DNA from: CAYXDO01 sp964463485
Lineage (GTDB): Bacteria; Myxococcota; Kuafuiibacteriia; Kuafuiibacteriales; Kuafuiibacteriaceae
Assembly: GCA_964463485.1 (NCBI GenBank)
Contig: CAYXDO010000165.1
Location: 1 to 23,383, forward strand
Reading direction: 5' to 3'
Length of the DNA: 23,383 nt
Shown here: positions 6,631-14,827 of the stretch, one piece after another
Position numbering within the stretch: the stretch's first letter is position 1
Layout of the letters: every line of letters begins with the position of its first letter
The notes under the pieces: model-generated
Databases searched by the model: none
What the model was told of the DNA's origin: nothing
What the model saw: only the letters and a program-made list of their open reading frames with translations
Program-made: the position numbers and the translations under genes

Positions 6631-7373
6631 GGCTCACCGGCGCAGGCTCGCTCCGCTCGCTGCGGTTCATCGGCGCAGGCTCGCTCCGCTCGCTGCGGTT
6701 CAGCGGCTTGATCTCGATCCTCGGCGCGGCGTGCTCGAGCGGCGACGCGGACTTGGGCGGGCTCGCGGCCGCGTGTGAGCGCACTTTCGAGGGCACGATC
6801 TGCGAGGACGGCATCGACGACGACTGCGACGGCGGCGATGAGGAGTGCCCGGCCACGCGGCCCTTTTCGACCACTGCGGCGTGGTGGGACTGCCGCGGAA
6901 CGCCGCCGCGCGACGTGCTGGCGTTCGTGCGCTTCTCGAGCTCCGACCGACATTTTCGGGACGGTGCGTGCTTGGTATTCTCCGAGGGCGCTCCGGACGA
7001 GATTTACGTGAGCGCAAATTCCTTCGCGCGCACGAGCTACGACCAGCTCGGCTGCACGACGGCGGAGGGCTGCACTTGTCCATCGTTCGAGGGCCTCTCG
7101 AGCCACGACGACCGGCTGTTCGCGTTCAGCGTGTCCGACGAGGACTGCCCTGGCGTGGCCCTGACGGACGAAGGCATCACATCCAATCCATGCCGCCGCC
7201 CGATCATCGCGCCGCTCGGGGTGGTGACGGCGTACCGCTTCGTGGGGCGAGGGAAGGCCGGCGTGATGGCGAGGCTTCGCCACTTCTCGACGATCGAGCT
7301 GGCGTGTGCGAGCTTCGAAGGTCGACCGTTCACGCGCCTGAGCACGGCTTCCGTACAACTGGTCGTGCGCTGA
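6627..7373 (+). CDS. secreted/lipoprotein-like protein with MopE-type metal-binding motif
   Basis: A 248-residue protein starting at GTG 6627, which overlaps the previous stop by 4 nt and has GGAGGA 9 nt upstream. The N terminus holds two in-frame copies of an 11-residue block (GAGSLRSLRF), then a hydrophobic segment SGLISILGAAC resembling a lipoprotein signal, though the lipobox is not canonical (GAAC). Residues 59-74, CEDGIDDDCDGGDEEC, match the 'CxDGxDxDCDGxxDExC' motif described as putative metal-binding in MopE-like proteins, common in myxobacterial surface proteins. The rest contains several cysteines (TCPSF, DEDCPG, NPCRR) compatible with disulfides in an exported protein. Probably an envelope or secreted protein; function unknown. 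Confidence 0.72.
   Translation: MRLTGAGSLRSLRFIGAGSLRSLRFSGLISILGAACSSGDADLGGLAAACERTFEGTICEDGIDDDCDGGDEECPATRPFSTTAAWWDCRGTPPRDVLAFVRFSSSDRHFRDGACLVFSEGAPDEIYVSANSFARTSYDQLGCTTAEGCTCPSFEGLSSHDDRLFAFSVSDEDCPGVALTDEGITSNPCRRPIIAPLGVVTAYRFVGRGKAGVMARLRHFSTIELACASFEGRPFTRLSTASVQLVVR
6636..6701. repeat. 33-bp in-frame tandem duplication
   Basis: Two adjacent 33-bp units (ACCGGCGCAGGCTCGCTCCG... then ATCGGCGCAGGCTCGCTCCG...) differing at two bases. They encode the 11-residue block twice at the N terminus of the MopE-motif protein. The GCTCGCTCCGCTCGCTGCGG core looks like a mobile short repeat that entered the coding region. Confidence 0.85.
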
Positions 7374-7424
7374 CCCGGTCTGCAGCGACGGCGCCGCTTC
7401 GATCGCTGGTTGCTATGTGTTTCA

Positions 7425-7454
7425 TTGACAAGGCAGCGCGAGGACGGGTACCGA
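7425..7454 (+). promoter_or_regulatory. candidate sigma-70-type promoter for rpsT
   Basis: A perfect TTGACA at 7425-7430 lies about 77 bp before the rpsT start. A weak -10 candidate, TACCGA at 7449-7454, follows at 18-bp spacing. The -35 match is striking in this GC-rich DNA; the -10 is poor. Confidence 0.35.
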
Positions 7455-7506
7455 GCGCTCGAATCGATGGTTGCGGCCGGAGCTGCAACTCCTCGGAGGA
7501 ATCAGA

Positions 7507-7755
7507 GTGGCGCAGCATAAGTCCGCAGATAAGAGGAATCGTCAGAGCGAAGCTCGCAGGGCGCGTAACCAGGCCCTTCGGTCGCGCATGAAGAACGCCG
7601 TGAAGAAGGCTCGCACCGCTGTGGCAGAAGGCGCTGCGAACAAGGCCGAGCTCGTCAAAGAGGCCGTGCGTGTCGTACAGTCGACCGCTTCCAAGAACGT
7701 GATCCGCGATCAGACGGCGAGCCGCACGGTGTCGCGGCTGATGTCGCTGCACTGA
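7507..7755 (+). CDS. rpsT: 30S ribosomal protein S20
   Basis: An 82-residue basic protein with the S20 N-terminal signature MAQHKSADKRNRQSE, then RRARNQALRSRMKNAVKK and the C-terminal Lys/Arg-rich helix with TASRTVSRLM. S20 binds 16S rRNA in the 30S subunit and is usually 83-90 residues, so this is full length. The start is GTG at 7507, giving the conserved MAxHKSA beginning. A strong ribosome binding site GGAGGA lies 6 nt upstream at 7495-7500. The longer open frame from 7471 adds residues not found in the family. It stands alone, with a candidate promoter upstream and a small hairpin downstream, as is common for rpsT. Confidence 0.95.
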   Translation: MAQHKSADKRNRQSEARRARNQALRSRMKNAVKKARTAVAEGAANKAELVKEAVRVVQSTASKNVIRDQTASRTVSRLMSLH

Positions 7756-7775
7756 CTTTCGAGGTCGTTCGTTTC

Positions 7776-7796
7776 GGGCGCTTCTCTGGGGCGCCC
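7776..7796 (+). terminator. candidate hairpin downstream of rpsT
   Basis: GGGCGC at 7776-7781 pairs with GCGCCC at 7791-7796 across a 9-nt loop, 20 bp after the rpsT stop. No T-run follows, so intrinsic termination is doubtful. Confidence 0.35.
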
Positions 7797-7983
7797 TGCC
7801 AAGCTGGCGGATACCCCGGTAAGATAGGTCTGGGCAAGGGGTACTTGCGGCGGAGAACGCCGCCGTGGGCCCATGTACGGCCGCAACCGCCACTGAACCA
7901 CTTCACAACAGCTCGAATTCGCTGAGCTTTCTGGCGCAAACCAGTTCTTTGCGTCAGGCCGTCCGAGGGGGTGGAATGGGGAG

Positions 7984-9633
7984 GTGCGGCGTTCTTCGTC
8001 GAGCCGAGGCCTCGTGGCGTCTCGAAGTGCGTTCGACGAAGCTCAGCGCAGGCTGCTCCGCGACCTCCACAAATCCAACCGTCGTCGGATCGAGGCTTCG
8101 GTGGAGGCCCGCGGGCCGGAGCTCGCTCGGTACGAGTCGACGTACCGCCGCTCTGTGAGGCGCGTCGCACGGCCGGCGTCGGCGCTCGAGCTGTCCGAGC
8201 GGCTGCTCAAAGCCGACGTCGTGCTCGTGGGCGACTACCACACGTTCGCGCCGGCCCAGCGGCACTTTTACCGCGTGCTGCGGAGCTTTCCGGACGGACC
8301 GCGGGTCATCGCGCTGGAGATGCTGGCGTCCAAACACCAGCGGCACGTCGACAGATACCTCGCCGGCAGGCTGTCGGAGCGCTCGTTCATCGAGCGAACG
8401 GAGCTTGGATCGCGCTGGCCGTTCGCCCGGTTCGACGTCATTCGTCCGATCTTCGAGCTCGCGCGGGCTCGCGGCTATCGCGTGATCGGCATCGACTGCG
8501 ACGACCCGACGGTGACGAGCCTGGACGCGCGGGATCGGATCGCCGCGCAAGCGATCGTCGCTGGGCTCGAGCACGGCCCGGTCGCCGCGTTGATCGGCGA
8601 CATGCATTTGTCGCCGTCCCATCTGCCGCGTTCGATCGGCGAGCTCGATCGAGCTTCGAGGATCGTGCGCGTTCACCAAAATCCCGACGGGCTGTGGTTC
8701 GATTTGGAGGACCAAGGGATCGGGCACGACCACGACCTCGTGTTGTTGGAGGACGGAGGCTTCGCGCTGGTCGACGCGTCCCCGATCGCGCTCTCGGAGT
8801 CGTTCCTGACTTGGCTCGAAGCGCAGGAGGAGGACGACGACGACATCGTGGCGAGTGAGCTCACGTTCGAGCGCCTGGTTCGAACCTCGCTTGGGGCCAT
8901 GGGACAGGCGCTTCAGCTCGATGTGCCGCGCGCGCTCGACGGGCTCGAGATCGCCGGCCCCTACGATCTGACCTTCTTCGAGCGCCTCGTTCGATCGAAC
9001 ACACTTCGTCGTCGCGAGATCGAGCACGTCCGGCACCAAGTGCTCGCCCGCGAGAGTTGCTACATTCCCAAGGCGCAGCTCATCTATTTGGCGACGCCCT
9101 CGCTCAATCACGCGGCCGAGGAGTCAGCGCATCGCCTTCGCCACGTCGAGAGTGGCGAGGGCGTCCGAGTCGTGCGAGACCCGATCGATTCGTTCTACGT
9201 GCGGACGCTCAACGAGGCGGTGGGCTTCTTGGGGAGCAAGATCGTCAACCCCAAGCGGCGAGCCGCGCACGAGGCTGAGCTCCTGGCGATCAGCGCGAGC
9301 GAGACGAGCCTGCAGTCGTCCGCGGCGAAGCTCGCGCTCGCGCACTTGGGCTTGGGAGACAAGGTCCCGGGCGCGCTCTTCGAGATCGACCCGGCGCTCT
9401 TCGACGCGGCGGCGCACGTGCTCGGGTACGCGCTCGGCGACCAGCTCTGGCTGGGGCTCTCGAGAGGTCGGATCGAATCGGAGCAAGCCAGCGAGCTGTT
9501 CCGGCAGCCGTTCGAAGGGCCCGGACAGGCGCGTGAGATCTACTTCGGCCTGCGTGCGCGGGTCGGGAGCCTCAAGCCGAGGCCGCCGGCGATTCGAAGG
9601 CACACGTTCCCGGGGCTCGCGCCGATCGAGTAG
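7984..9633 (+). CDS. ChaN-like (Tiki/DUF399 superfamily) domain protein with long C-terminal extension
   Basis: A 549-residue protein. Residues about 75-235 match the ChaN-like haem-binding/Tiki-like fold: VVLVGDYHTF (GDxHT at 83-87), VIALEML, then helical segments, YRVIGIDCDDP and AALIGDMHLSPSHLP (GDxH at 205-209). These His/Asp/Glu positions are the conserved putative metal/haem site. ChaN proteins are usually about 280-residue lipoproteins; here there is no obvious signal peptide, and an additional roughly 300 residues with no recognised domain follow (including RESCYIPKAQLIYLATPSLN). The start is GTG at 7984; a purine-rich GAGGGGGTGG lies about 10 nt upstream. Monocistronic by spacing: 228 bp after rpsT and convergent with the HAD gene. 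Precise function unknown. Confidence 0.78.
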   Translation: MRRSSSSRGLVASRSAFDEAQRRLLRDLHKSNRRRIEASVEARGPELARYESTYRRSVRRVARPASALELSERLLKADVVLVGDYHTFAPAQRHFYRVLRSFPDGPRVIALEMLASKHQRHVDRYLAGRLSERSFIERTELGSRWPFARFDVIRPIFELARARGYRVIGIDCDDPTVTSLDARDRIAAQAIVAGLEHGPVAALIGDMHLSPSHLPRSIGELDRASRIVRVHQNPDGLWFDLEDQGIGHDHDLVLLEDGGFALVDASPIALSESFLTWLEAQEEDDDDIVASELTFERLVRTSLGAMGQALQLDVPRALDGLEIAGPYDLTFFERLVRSNTLRRREIEHVRHQVLARESCYIPKAQLIYLATPSLNHAAEESAHRLRHVESGEGVRVVRDPIDSFYVRTLNEAVGFLGSKIVNPKRRAAHEAELLAISASETSLQSSAAKLALAHLGLGDKVPGALFEIDPALFDAAAHVLGYALGDQLWLGLSRGRIESEQASELFRQPFEGPGQAREIYFGLRARVGSLKPRPPAIRRHTFPGLAPIE

Positions 9634-9678
9634 AGAGAAAAAACGACGCCGCGGACCGCCGTGCGTGCCCGGCATGGC

Positions 9679-9724
9679 GCGGGCGCGGGCATGGCACGGG
9701 CACGGGCAGGGCACGGGCACGGGC
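9679..9724. repeat. short GGGCAC/GGGCGC hexamer repeat between convergent genes
   Basis: Degenerate 6-bp tandem units (GCGGGC then CACGGG) fill most of the 107-bp gap between the ChaN-like and HAD genes. No U-tract terminator is apparent. Confidence 0.7.
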
Positions 9725-9740
9725 TATGAAGTCAACGGGA

Positions 9741-10421
9741 CTAGCGCTGCCAGCGGCCGCCGGGGAGCATGTACTTCAACCCCGCGGACATGTCCGCGAC
9801 GATTCGGTCAGGGTCGGCCTTCATCTGGAGCTCCTTGGTGCGATGCCCGCCTTCGACGAGCCACACTTCGAAGCCTAAGCTCTTGGCGGACTTCACGTCG
9901 TTTTCGGTGTCGCCTATCCACAAGGCCTCGGTGGGCAGGATGCGATAGCGCTTCTTCACGAGCTCGGCCTTGTGCTGCCACCGCGCGTCGGGCGTGGCTC
10001 GCCGACGCTCTTCGGGGCGGCCAGAAAGTACGGTCGCGAAGTATTTGCGAAGCCCCACCGAGACCAGCTGACTCTCGAGCTCCTCGGGGTCTTTGCGCTG
10101 CGTGACGAGCACGATCGGCGTCTTCGTGTAGATCTTGCCGAGCGCGGTCTCGACTCCTTCGCGAACGTTGTCCATCGCCAGCATTTCCGGTGTCTCGAGC
10201 CGCTCGACGAAGCGCTGCTTGAAGAGCGTGAACTTGGTGGGAAAGAGGCGCGATTTTCTCAGGATGTCGTCGACGGGTTTGTTTTCGATCCGGTGGCCCC
10301 AGTACTCCTTTTCCGGGATCGGCACGCCGCGGAGGTCGCCCATCGCGAGGACCTCGACGTAGACGGCGTAGTGGCGCTTCTTGACGTCGAGCAGGGTGCC
10401 GTCGAGGTCCAGGAAGAGCAT
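9741..10421 (-). CDS. HAD-superfamily hydrolase (phosphoglycolate phosphatase-like)
   Basis: A 226-residue protein with all four HAD motifs: motif I DLDGTLLD (nucleophile Asp5, Asp7), motif II Thr107 in VLVTQRKD, motif III Lys151 in WQHKAELVKK, and motif IV GDTENDVKSA (Asp171/Asp175). A helical cap lies between motif I and II, as in subfamily IA phosphatases such as phosphoglycolate phosphatase. The substrate cannot be assigned from sequence. The ATG follows the TPR gene's stop by 3 bp, with no separate ribosome binding site, so translation is likely coupled to the upstream gene. Cytoplasmic. Confidence 0.9.
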   Translation of the reverse strand: MLFLDLDGTLLDVKKRHYAVYVEVLAMGDLRGVPIPEKEYWGHRIENKPVDDILRKSRLFPTKFTLFKQRFVERLETPEMLAMDNVREGVETALGKIYTKTPIVLVTQRKDPEELESQLVSVGLRKYFATVLSGRPEERRRATPDARWQHKAELVKKRYRILPTEALWIGDTENDVKSAKSLGFEVWLVEGGHRTKELQMKADPDRIVADMSAGLKYMLPGGRWQR

Positions 10422-10424
10422 CGA

Positions 10425-13121
10425 TCAGTAGTCGGCTTTGAGGAGCAGGAGGCGGGTCTCGAGCATGTACGGGTAGACTTCGTGGGCCCGCGTGAGGACC
10501 TCGAGGGCTTTGTCACGTTTGCCGTCGCGGAGCTGAAGTCCCGCGAGCTCGACCTCGGCGCTGAGGAGCCCAGGGTTCGCGTTGAGCGCGGCCTCGTAGT
10601 CTTCGCGCGCTTGCTCGTACTGTCCTAGGCCGCGGTTGATACGACCAGACAGCAAACGGCCCAACGCGGACGTGCGCTCGTGGCGGAGGAGCTTGTCGAC
10701 GAGCTGCCTCGCTTGGCGGAACTGCCCGCGGTCGATCTGGATCTGCCCGGCGTACAAGAGGGCGGTGATGTTCGAGTCGTCGAAGCGAAGGGCCTTCTCG
10801 AGCGCGGCGTCGGCTCGCGCGGTGTCTCCGCTCAGGTAGTAGAGCACGCCCATCGACGCGAACGCGACGGAGCGGCTTTGTTCTTCGCGCGACACTTCCT
10901 GAAAGCGCGCCACGGCCTCAGTGATGGCCGCGTTGCCGAGCTGCGTCACGCCGCGTCGATTGCGGGAGTAGCGTTCGGTGGGATCGAACTCGCCGACGCG
11001 CCGCATGATGGTGAAGGCCTGCGTGGTGCCGCCGTGCTCGAGGTACATGCCGGCGAGGATGCCGCGGAGGCGAGGATCACGCGGGTCGTTCTGGATGGCC
11101 TCCTCGAAGAACTTCTCGGCCTGGGTGATCGCGCGAAGCTTGAGCTGGGCGCGACCAAGGACCACCAAGGCCGCGGGCTCGCCGGCTCTCGCTTGAAGCG
11201 CGCGCGTCGCGAAGCTCGCTGCGGTGGACGCGGATCGAGACAGCGTCGCTTCGGCCATGATCAAGAGGGAAGAAGGATCGCGCGGGCTGAGCTGAAGCGC
11301 TTCTCGCGCAAGCTCCTCCGCTCGATCCGAGCGAGACCGGATCAGCTCGGCGCGACCCCAACCGGCGTAGCCTTCGGTGCGGTACGACGCCGGAAGGTTT
11401 TGATCGGTGACGACGAGCCGGTAGATCTCGGCGGCCGTGGAGACGTTACCGACCTCCACGAGCAGCTCGCCCAAGGCGAGGCGCGCCTTGGCGATGTCGC
11501 CTTGTCCTTTGACCGCGCGCTCGAGGTACCCTTGGGCCCGATCGAAGCGAGCGAGCTCTCGCTCGATGGTTCCGGCCAAGATCAGCACTGCGGTGTTCGT
11601 GGGGTCGGACTTGATACGCTCGTCGAGGACCTTCACCGCAGACGCGTAGCGGCCCATGTTGGCGTAGGCGCGCGCCACGACCCGATCGGCGCGGCGAAGC
11701 TGCGGCAGCAGTTGCCGCGCGGACTCTGCTTTTTCGGCGGCGAGCTGGAAGTTGCCGGGCAAGAACGAGCTCGAGAGCAGGAGCTGCGCTTGTCCATCGC
11801 TGGCGCTCGTTTGAAGCGCACGCTCGGCGCCGTCGCGACATCCGTTCAAGTCGCCTTCGACGAACGCGAGCGCGGCCTCGGCGCGAAGCACGGAGGGCTC
11901 GTCGGCGCGAAGCGCTTTGCCGCAGTTGATGATCTGGTGCGCCGTTCGACGCTCTTCCGCGGAGAGTAAGTCGTCCTTCCAGAGGATCATGTTCTCCACG
12001 TAAGCGCCGAGCGCCGCAGGGTTGTTCTCGTCGAGGATGAGCGCGCGCTGGATCGCTTTCTCGGCGGCCTCGTAGCCAGCCCACGAGTCTTCGAGGTGTT
12101 TGTTACGTGCCTCGACTAGGTGCTCGGCGGCCGTTCCGGAGACGTCGGGCTGCTGCTCTCGCCACGCAGCGTACTCTCGCTTCAGAGGATTGAAAGGAGG
12201 CTCGCCGTCGCCGCTGAGACGCGGCCCGCCCTTGATGATCTGGTCGAACCAAGCCATGACGGCGCCCGGGTTGCGCGCGAAAGCGACGCCCACGCCGATG
12301 CCTCCGAGCACGAGCAGGCCGACCAAGACAGTGCCAATGCTGAAACCAGAGCCGCCCCCGCCACCTCCGGCGTGGGAGATTTTCGGACGCTCGGGCGTTC
12401 CGAAGCCGGCGAGCCCGGCGGGCGAGTCGAGCGGGCCGCCACCTCCGCCGCCGCGACCCTTCAGCTCGGAGAACGACTCGAGCGCTTTGAAGTCGACGCC
12501 GTCCTTCGAGAATTCGTCGTCGACGCCAAAATCCTTGGCGGCGATCTTTTGTCGGAGCTCGGCGAGCGTGAAGGGACCGAGGATCTCTCCGGTCCCAACC
12601 TTGACCTTCCACTCGACACCTTTGTCGTCGCCGCCGCTCGAGGCGCCGGCGAAGTCGGACTGTGCGGAACGTTCGCGCTGGTGCGTCTCACAAAGCCCGA
12701 TGACCTTGTCGAATTCGTCGGTGAGCGGCGTTCCGCAGACTTGGCATTTGGCGCTGCCTGAGCTCGCCTCGGTTTCTTCCGGCGGAGCCCGCATGTCCTC
12801 TTGCATCCCCGACGGACGGGGCGCCGCATAGGACGGCACGGACGAAGGGTACGCAGGTCGCAGCGGATCTCCCGGCAGGCCCGACAGACCGGTGTCCGGC
12901 GCCGACGAAGGCATGCTTCTCGGCGCGCCGTAGCCAGGGTCTGGCATGGACGGAAATCCACCCGAGAACCCCGACGGGGCAGGCTCCGAAGCCCGAGCAT
13001 CGCTCTTTCGAACCATCTGGACGTGGCCGCAGTACGGGCACTGAGCTCCGATGGGCTGATCGGAGAGCAAAGCATCTCCGATCGTGTAGACGGCGTGGCA
13101 GTTCTCACACTCGATCCGCAT
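10425..13121 (-). CDS. zinc-ribbon / GYF-like / TM / TPR-repeat protein
   Basis: An 898-residue modular protein. Residues 1-40 form a zinc ribbon (C5xxC8, C28xxC31), of the MJ0042/zinc_ribbon type common at myxobacterial N termini. A Pro-rich linker follows, then a second Cys/His cluster (CQVC at 126-129, CETH at 144-147). Residues 169-220 resemble a GYF_2 domain (GPFTLAELRQKI). A Gly-rich linker leads to one membrane helix (about 260-283, IGTVLVGLLVLGGIGVGVAF). From about 330 to the end there are many tandem TPR-like helical pairs (e.g. ALGAYVENM, RDPSSLLIMAEATLSRS). It is probably a membrane-anchored scaffold with the zinc/GYF part on the cytoplasmic side and the TPRs outside, or the reverse; topology is not settled. 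GGAAGAG precedes the ATG. Upstream is the sigma-4-like regulator, downstream the HAD gene. Confidence 0.88.
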   Translation of the reverse strand: MRIECENCHAVYTIGDALLSDQPIGAQCPYCGHVQMVRKSDARASEPAPSGFSGGFPSMPDPGYGAPRSMPSSAPDTGLSGLPGDPLRPAYPSSVPSYAAPRPSGMQEDMRAPPEETEASSGSAKCQVCGTPLTDEFDKVIGLCETHQRERSAQSDFAGASSGGDDKGVEWKVKVGTGEILGPFTLAELRQKIAAKDFGVDDEFSKDGVDFKALESFSELKGRGGGGGGPLDSPAGLAGFGTPERPKISHAGGGGGGSGFSIGTVLVGLLVLGGIGVGVAFARNPGAVMAWFDQIIKGGPRLSGDGEPPFNPLKREYAAWREQQPDVSGTAAEHLVEARNKHLEDSWAGYEAAEKAIQRALILDENNPAALGAYVENMILWKDDLLSAEERRTAHQIINCGKALRADEPSVLRAEAALAFVEGDLNGCRDGAERALQTSASDGQAQLLLSSSFLPGNFQLAAEKAESARQLLPQLRRADRVVARAYANMGRYASAVKVLDERIKSDPTNTAVLILAGTIERELARFDRAQGYLERAVKGQGDIAKARLALGELLVEVGNVSTAAEIYRLVVTDQNLPASYRTEGYAGWGRAELIRSRSDRAEELAREALQLSPRDPSSLLIMAEATLSRSASTAASFATRALQARAGEPAALVVLGRAQLKLRAITQAEKFFEEAIQNDPRDPRLRGILAGMYLEHGGTTQAFTIMRRVGEFDPTERYSRNRRGVTQLGNAAITEAVARFQEVSREEQSRSVAFASMGVLYYLSGDTARADAALEKALRFDDSNITALLYAGQIQIDRGQFRQARQLVDKLLRHERTSALGRLLSGRINRGLGQYEQAREDYEAALNANPGLLSAEVELAGLQLRDGKRDKALEVLTRAHEVYPYMLETRLLLLKADY

Positions 13122-13187
13122 GTGGTCTCTTCCAGGTGAGAGAGGGGTCGCGTCTTCCTTCGCAGAGCGAAAGAGAACCCGAGGGCG

Positions 13188-13204
13188 GGAAGTCTGACAC
13201 TTCC
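13188..13204. promoter_or_regulatory. small perfect inverted repeat upstream of the TPR gene
   Basis: GGAAGT-CTGAC-ACTTCC, 6-bp arms with a 5-nt spacer, 67 bp upstream of the TPR-gene start and downstream of the regulator's stop. It could be an operator or a weak hairpin; nothing more supports either. Confidence 0.3.
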
Positions 13205-13330
13205 TTGGGAAGGCCGCCAGCCTGGATTCGATCCTCCGCGCTCGAGGGAGAGCGAGGACGAACCAACGGCGCGGGGAAGATTGAGGGCCGCCGGGAAGAG
13301 CGATTCAGCAGGAGACGATCGCGGCGCTCG

Positions 13331-13942
<612 letters not shown>

Positions 13943-14052
13943 TCGGGCCCTTGCGTAGATGGCGCGAGGGCGACGCTAGGGGTCTCTTTGATGCAAGTCA
14001 AGGTGCGCCCGGGTGCGTGCAAAGAGGTGCTCCGTACACGTCCCTGGAAGTT

Positions 14053-14181
14053 CGTGACCACGCTGAAACCACAGAGGACGCGGAGAGAAGACACAGAGGA
14101 CACAGAGAAGTGCTCATTCCATCATCTGTGTGCTCTGTGGGCTTCGGCTCCGTGCTCTCTGTGGTTTCTGCGGTGGTCGCG
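14053..14181. repeat. long imperfect inverted repeat (MITE- or REP-like hairpin)
   Basis: The left arm (about 14053-14107: ...GACCACGCTGAAACCACAGA... then GACACAGAGGACACAGAGA) is nearly the reverse complement of the right arm (about 14124-14181: ...TCTGTGTGCTCTGTGG... then CTCTCTGTGGTTTCTGCGG). A spacer of about 16 nt containing TGCTCATTCC separates them. Arms are roughly 50 nt, purine-rich and rich in ACAGAG, unlike neighbouring DNA. It lies in the gap between the small lipoprotein gene's stop and the regulator's start, and could be a dispersed non-autonomous element; no target duplication is obvious. Confidence 0.8.
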
Positions 14182-14200
14182 AGTTTGCGGGGACTTGTAC

Positions 14201-14827
14201 TCAGGGCGCGACGAGCTCGAGCTGAACCGTCGTGATTTCGCCGGGCTTCACTTCGATGCCGCCGACGCAGCCCTTGGCCAACACGGCCCCCTTGCCCTGA
14301 GAGGCTTGGGTCACGAGCACCATCAACATCCGGCCCGCGCCGACATCCGCGGGCGTCTGGACGGGATAGACGTTGCCGAGATCCGCCGGCGCTGGAAACG
14401 CTTTGAAGGTCGAGTTGGCTGCGTTGAACGTGAAGTCGTCGCGAAAGGTCGAGCACGTCGACAGGAGCTTGGCGCAGGAGAGCTCCGTTCCGTCGGCCTT
14501 GGTCGGGTTCAGGGCGGCGACGGTGTAGCTGAGCGCGCCTGCCGCAGAGGGCGGCACCGAAAACGCCGTCTTGATCGAGCCCGTCGTGTCGATCTGCCGA
14601 CACATCCCCGACTCACACACGTGGCTGTCGGCGCGCGCAAAACAGCTCTCGCAGAACTCCACGCGGCGCGCGTTGTTGGGGCCGCCGCAATCCGAGAGGC
14701 TCGCGCATTCGGAGCCGAGCTTGCCCTGCGACACACCGCACGCGGATTCGACGGGCGTGTTGTCGGGCCGGTCGTTCGGGCCGCACGCGAACGCCGCGGA
14801 GATTGTGAGGAGCCAACTTCGTCGCAT
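14201..14827 (-). CDS. small cysteine-rich lipoprotein-like protein
   Basis: A 208-residue protein with a short basic/hydrophobic start (MRRSWLLTISAAFAC) suggesting a lipoprotein signal with Cys15, although the lipobox is not canonical. A Cys-rich segment follows (ACGVSQGKLGSECASLSDC, then FCESCFARADSHVCESGMC), the spacing typical of disulfide-knotted modules in myxobacterial exported proteins, then a beta-rich C-terminal domain of unknown type. The kinase stop and this ATG share one base (TGATG); a GTG one codon earlier (14830) would give a 4-nt overlap. Either way it is translationally coupled to the kinase, so it may be part of the same sensory or envelope function. No family recognised. 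Confidence 0.75.
   Translation of the reverse strand: MRRSWLLTISAAFACGPNDRPDNTPVESACGVSQGKLGSECASLSDCGGPNNARRVEFCESCFARADSHVCESGMCRQIDTTGSIKTAFSVPPSAAGALSYTVAALNPTKADGTELSCAKLLSTCSTFRDDFTFNAANSTFKAFPAPADLGNVYPVQTPADVGAGRMLMVLVTQASQGKGAVLAKGCVGGIEVKPGEITTVQLELVAP

Noticed and set aside
7954..9111. 385-codon open frame on the minus strand
   Set aside because: Antisense to the ChaN-like gene; composition is that of a shadow frame and the plus strand has recognisable motifs.
10680..11969. 429-codon open frame on the plus strand
   Set aside because: Antisense to the TPR region of the zinc-ribbon protein; it mirrors that repeat and has no family features.
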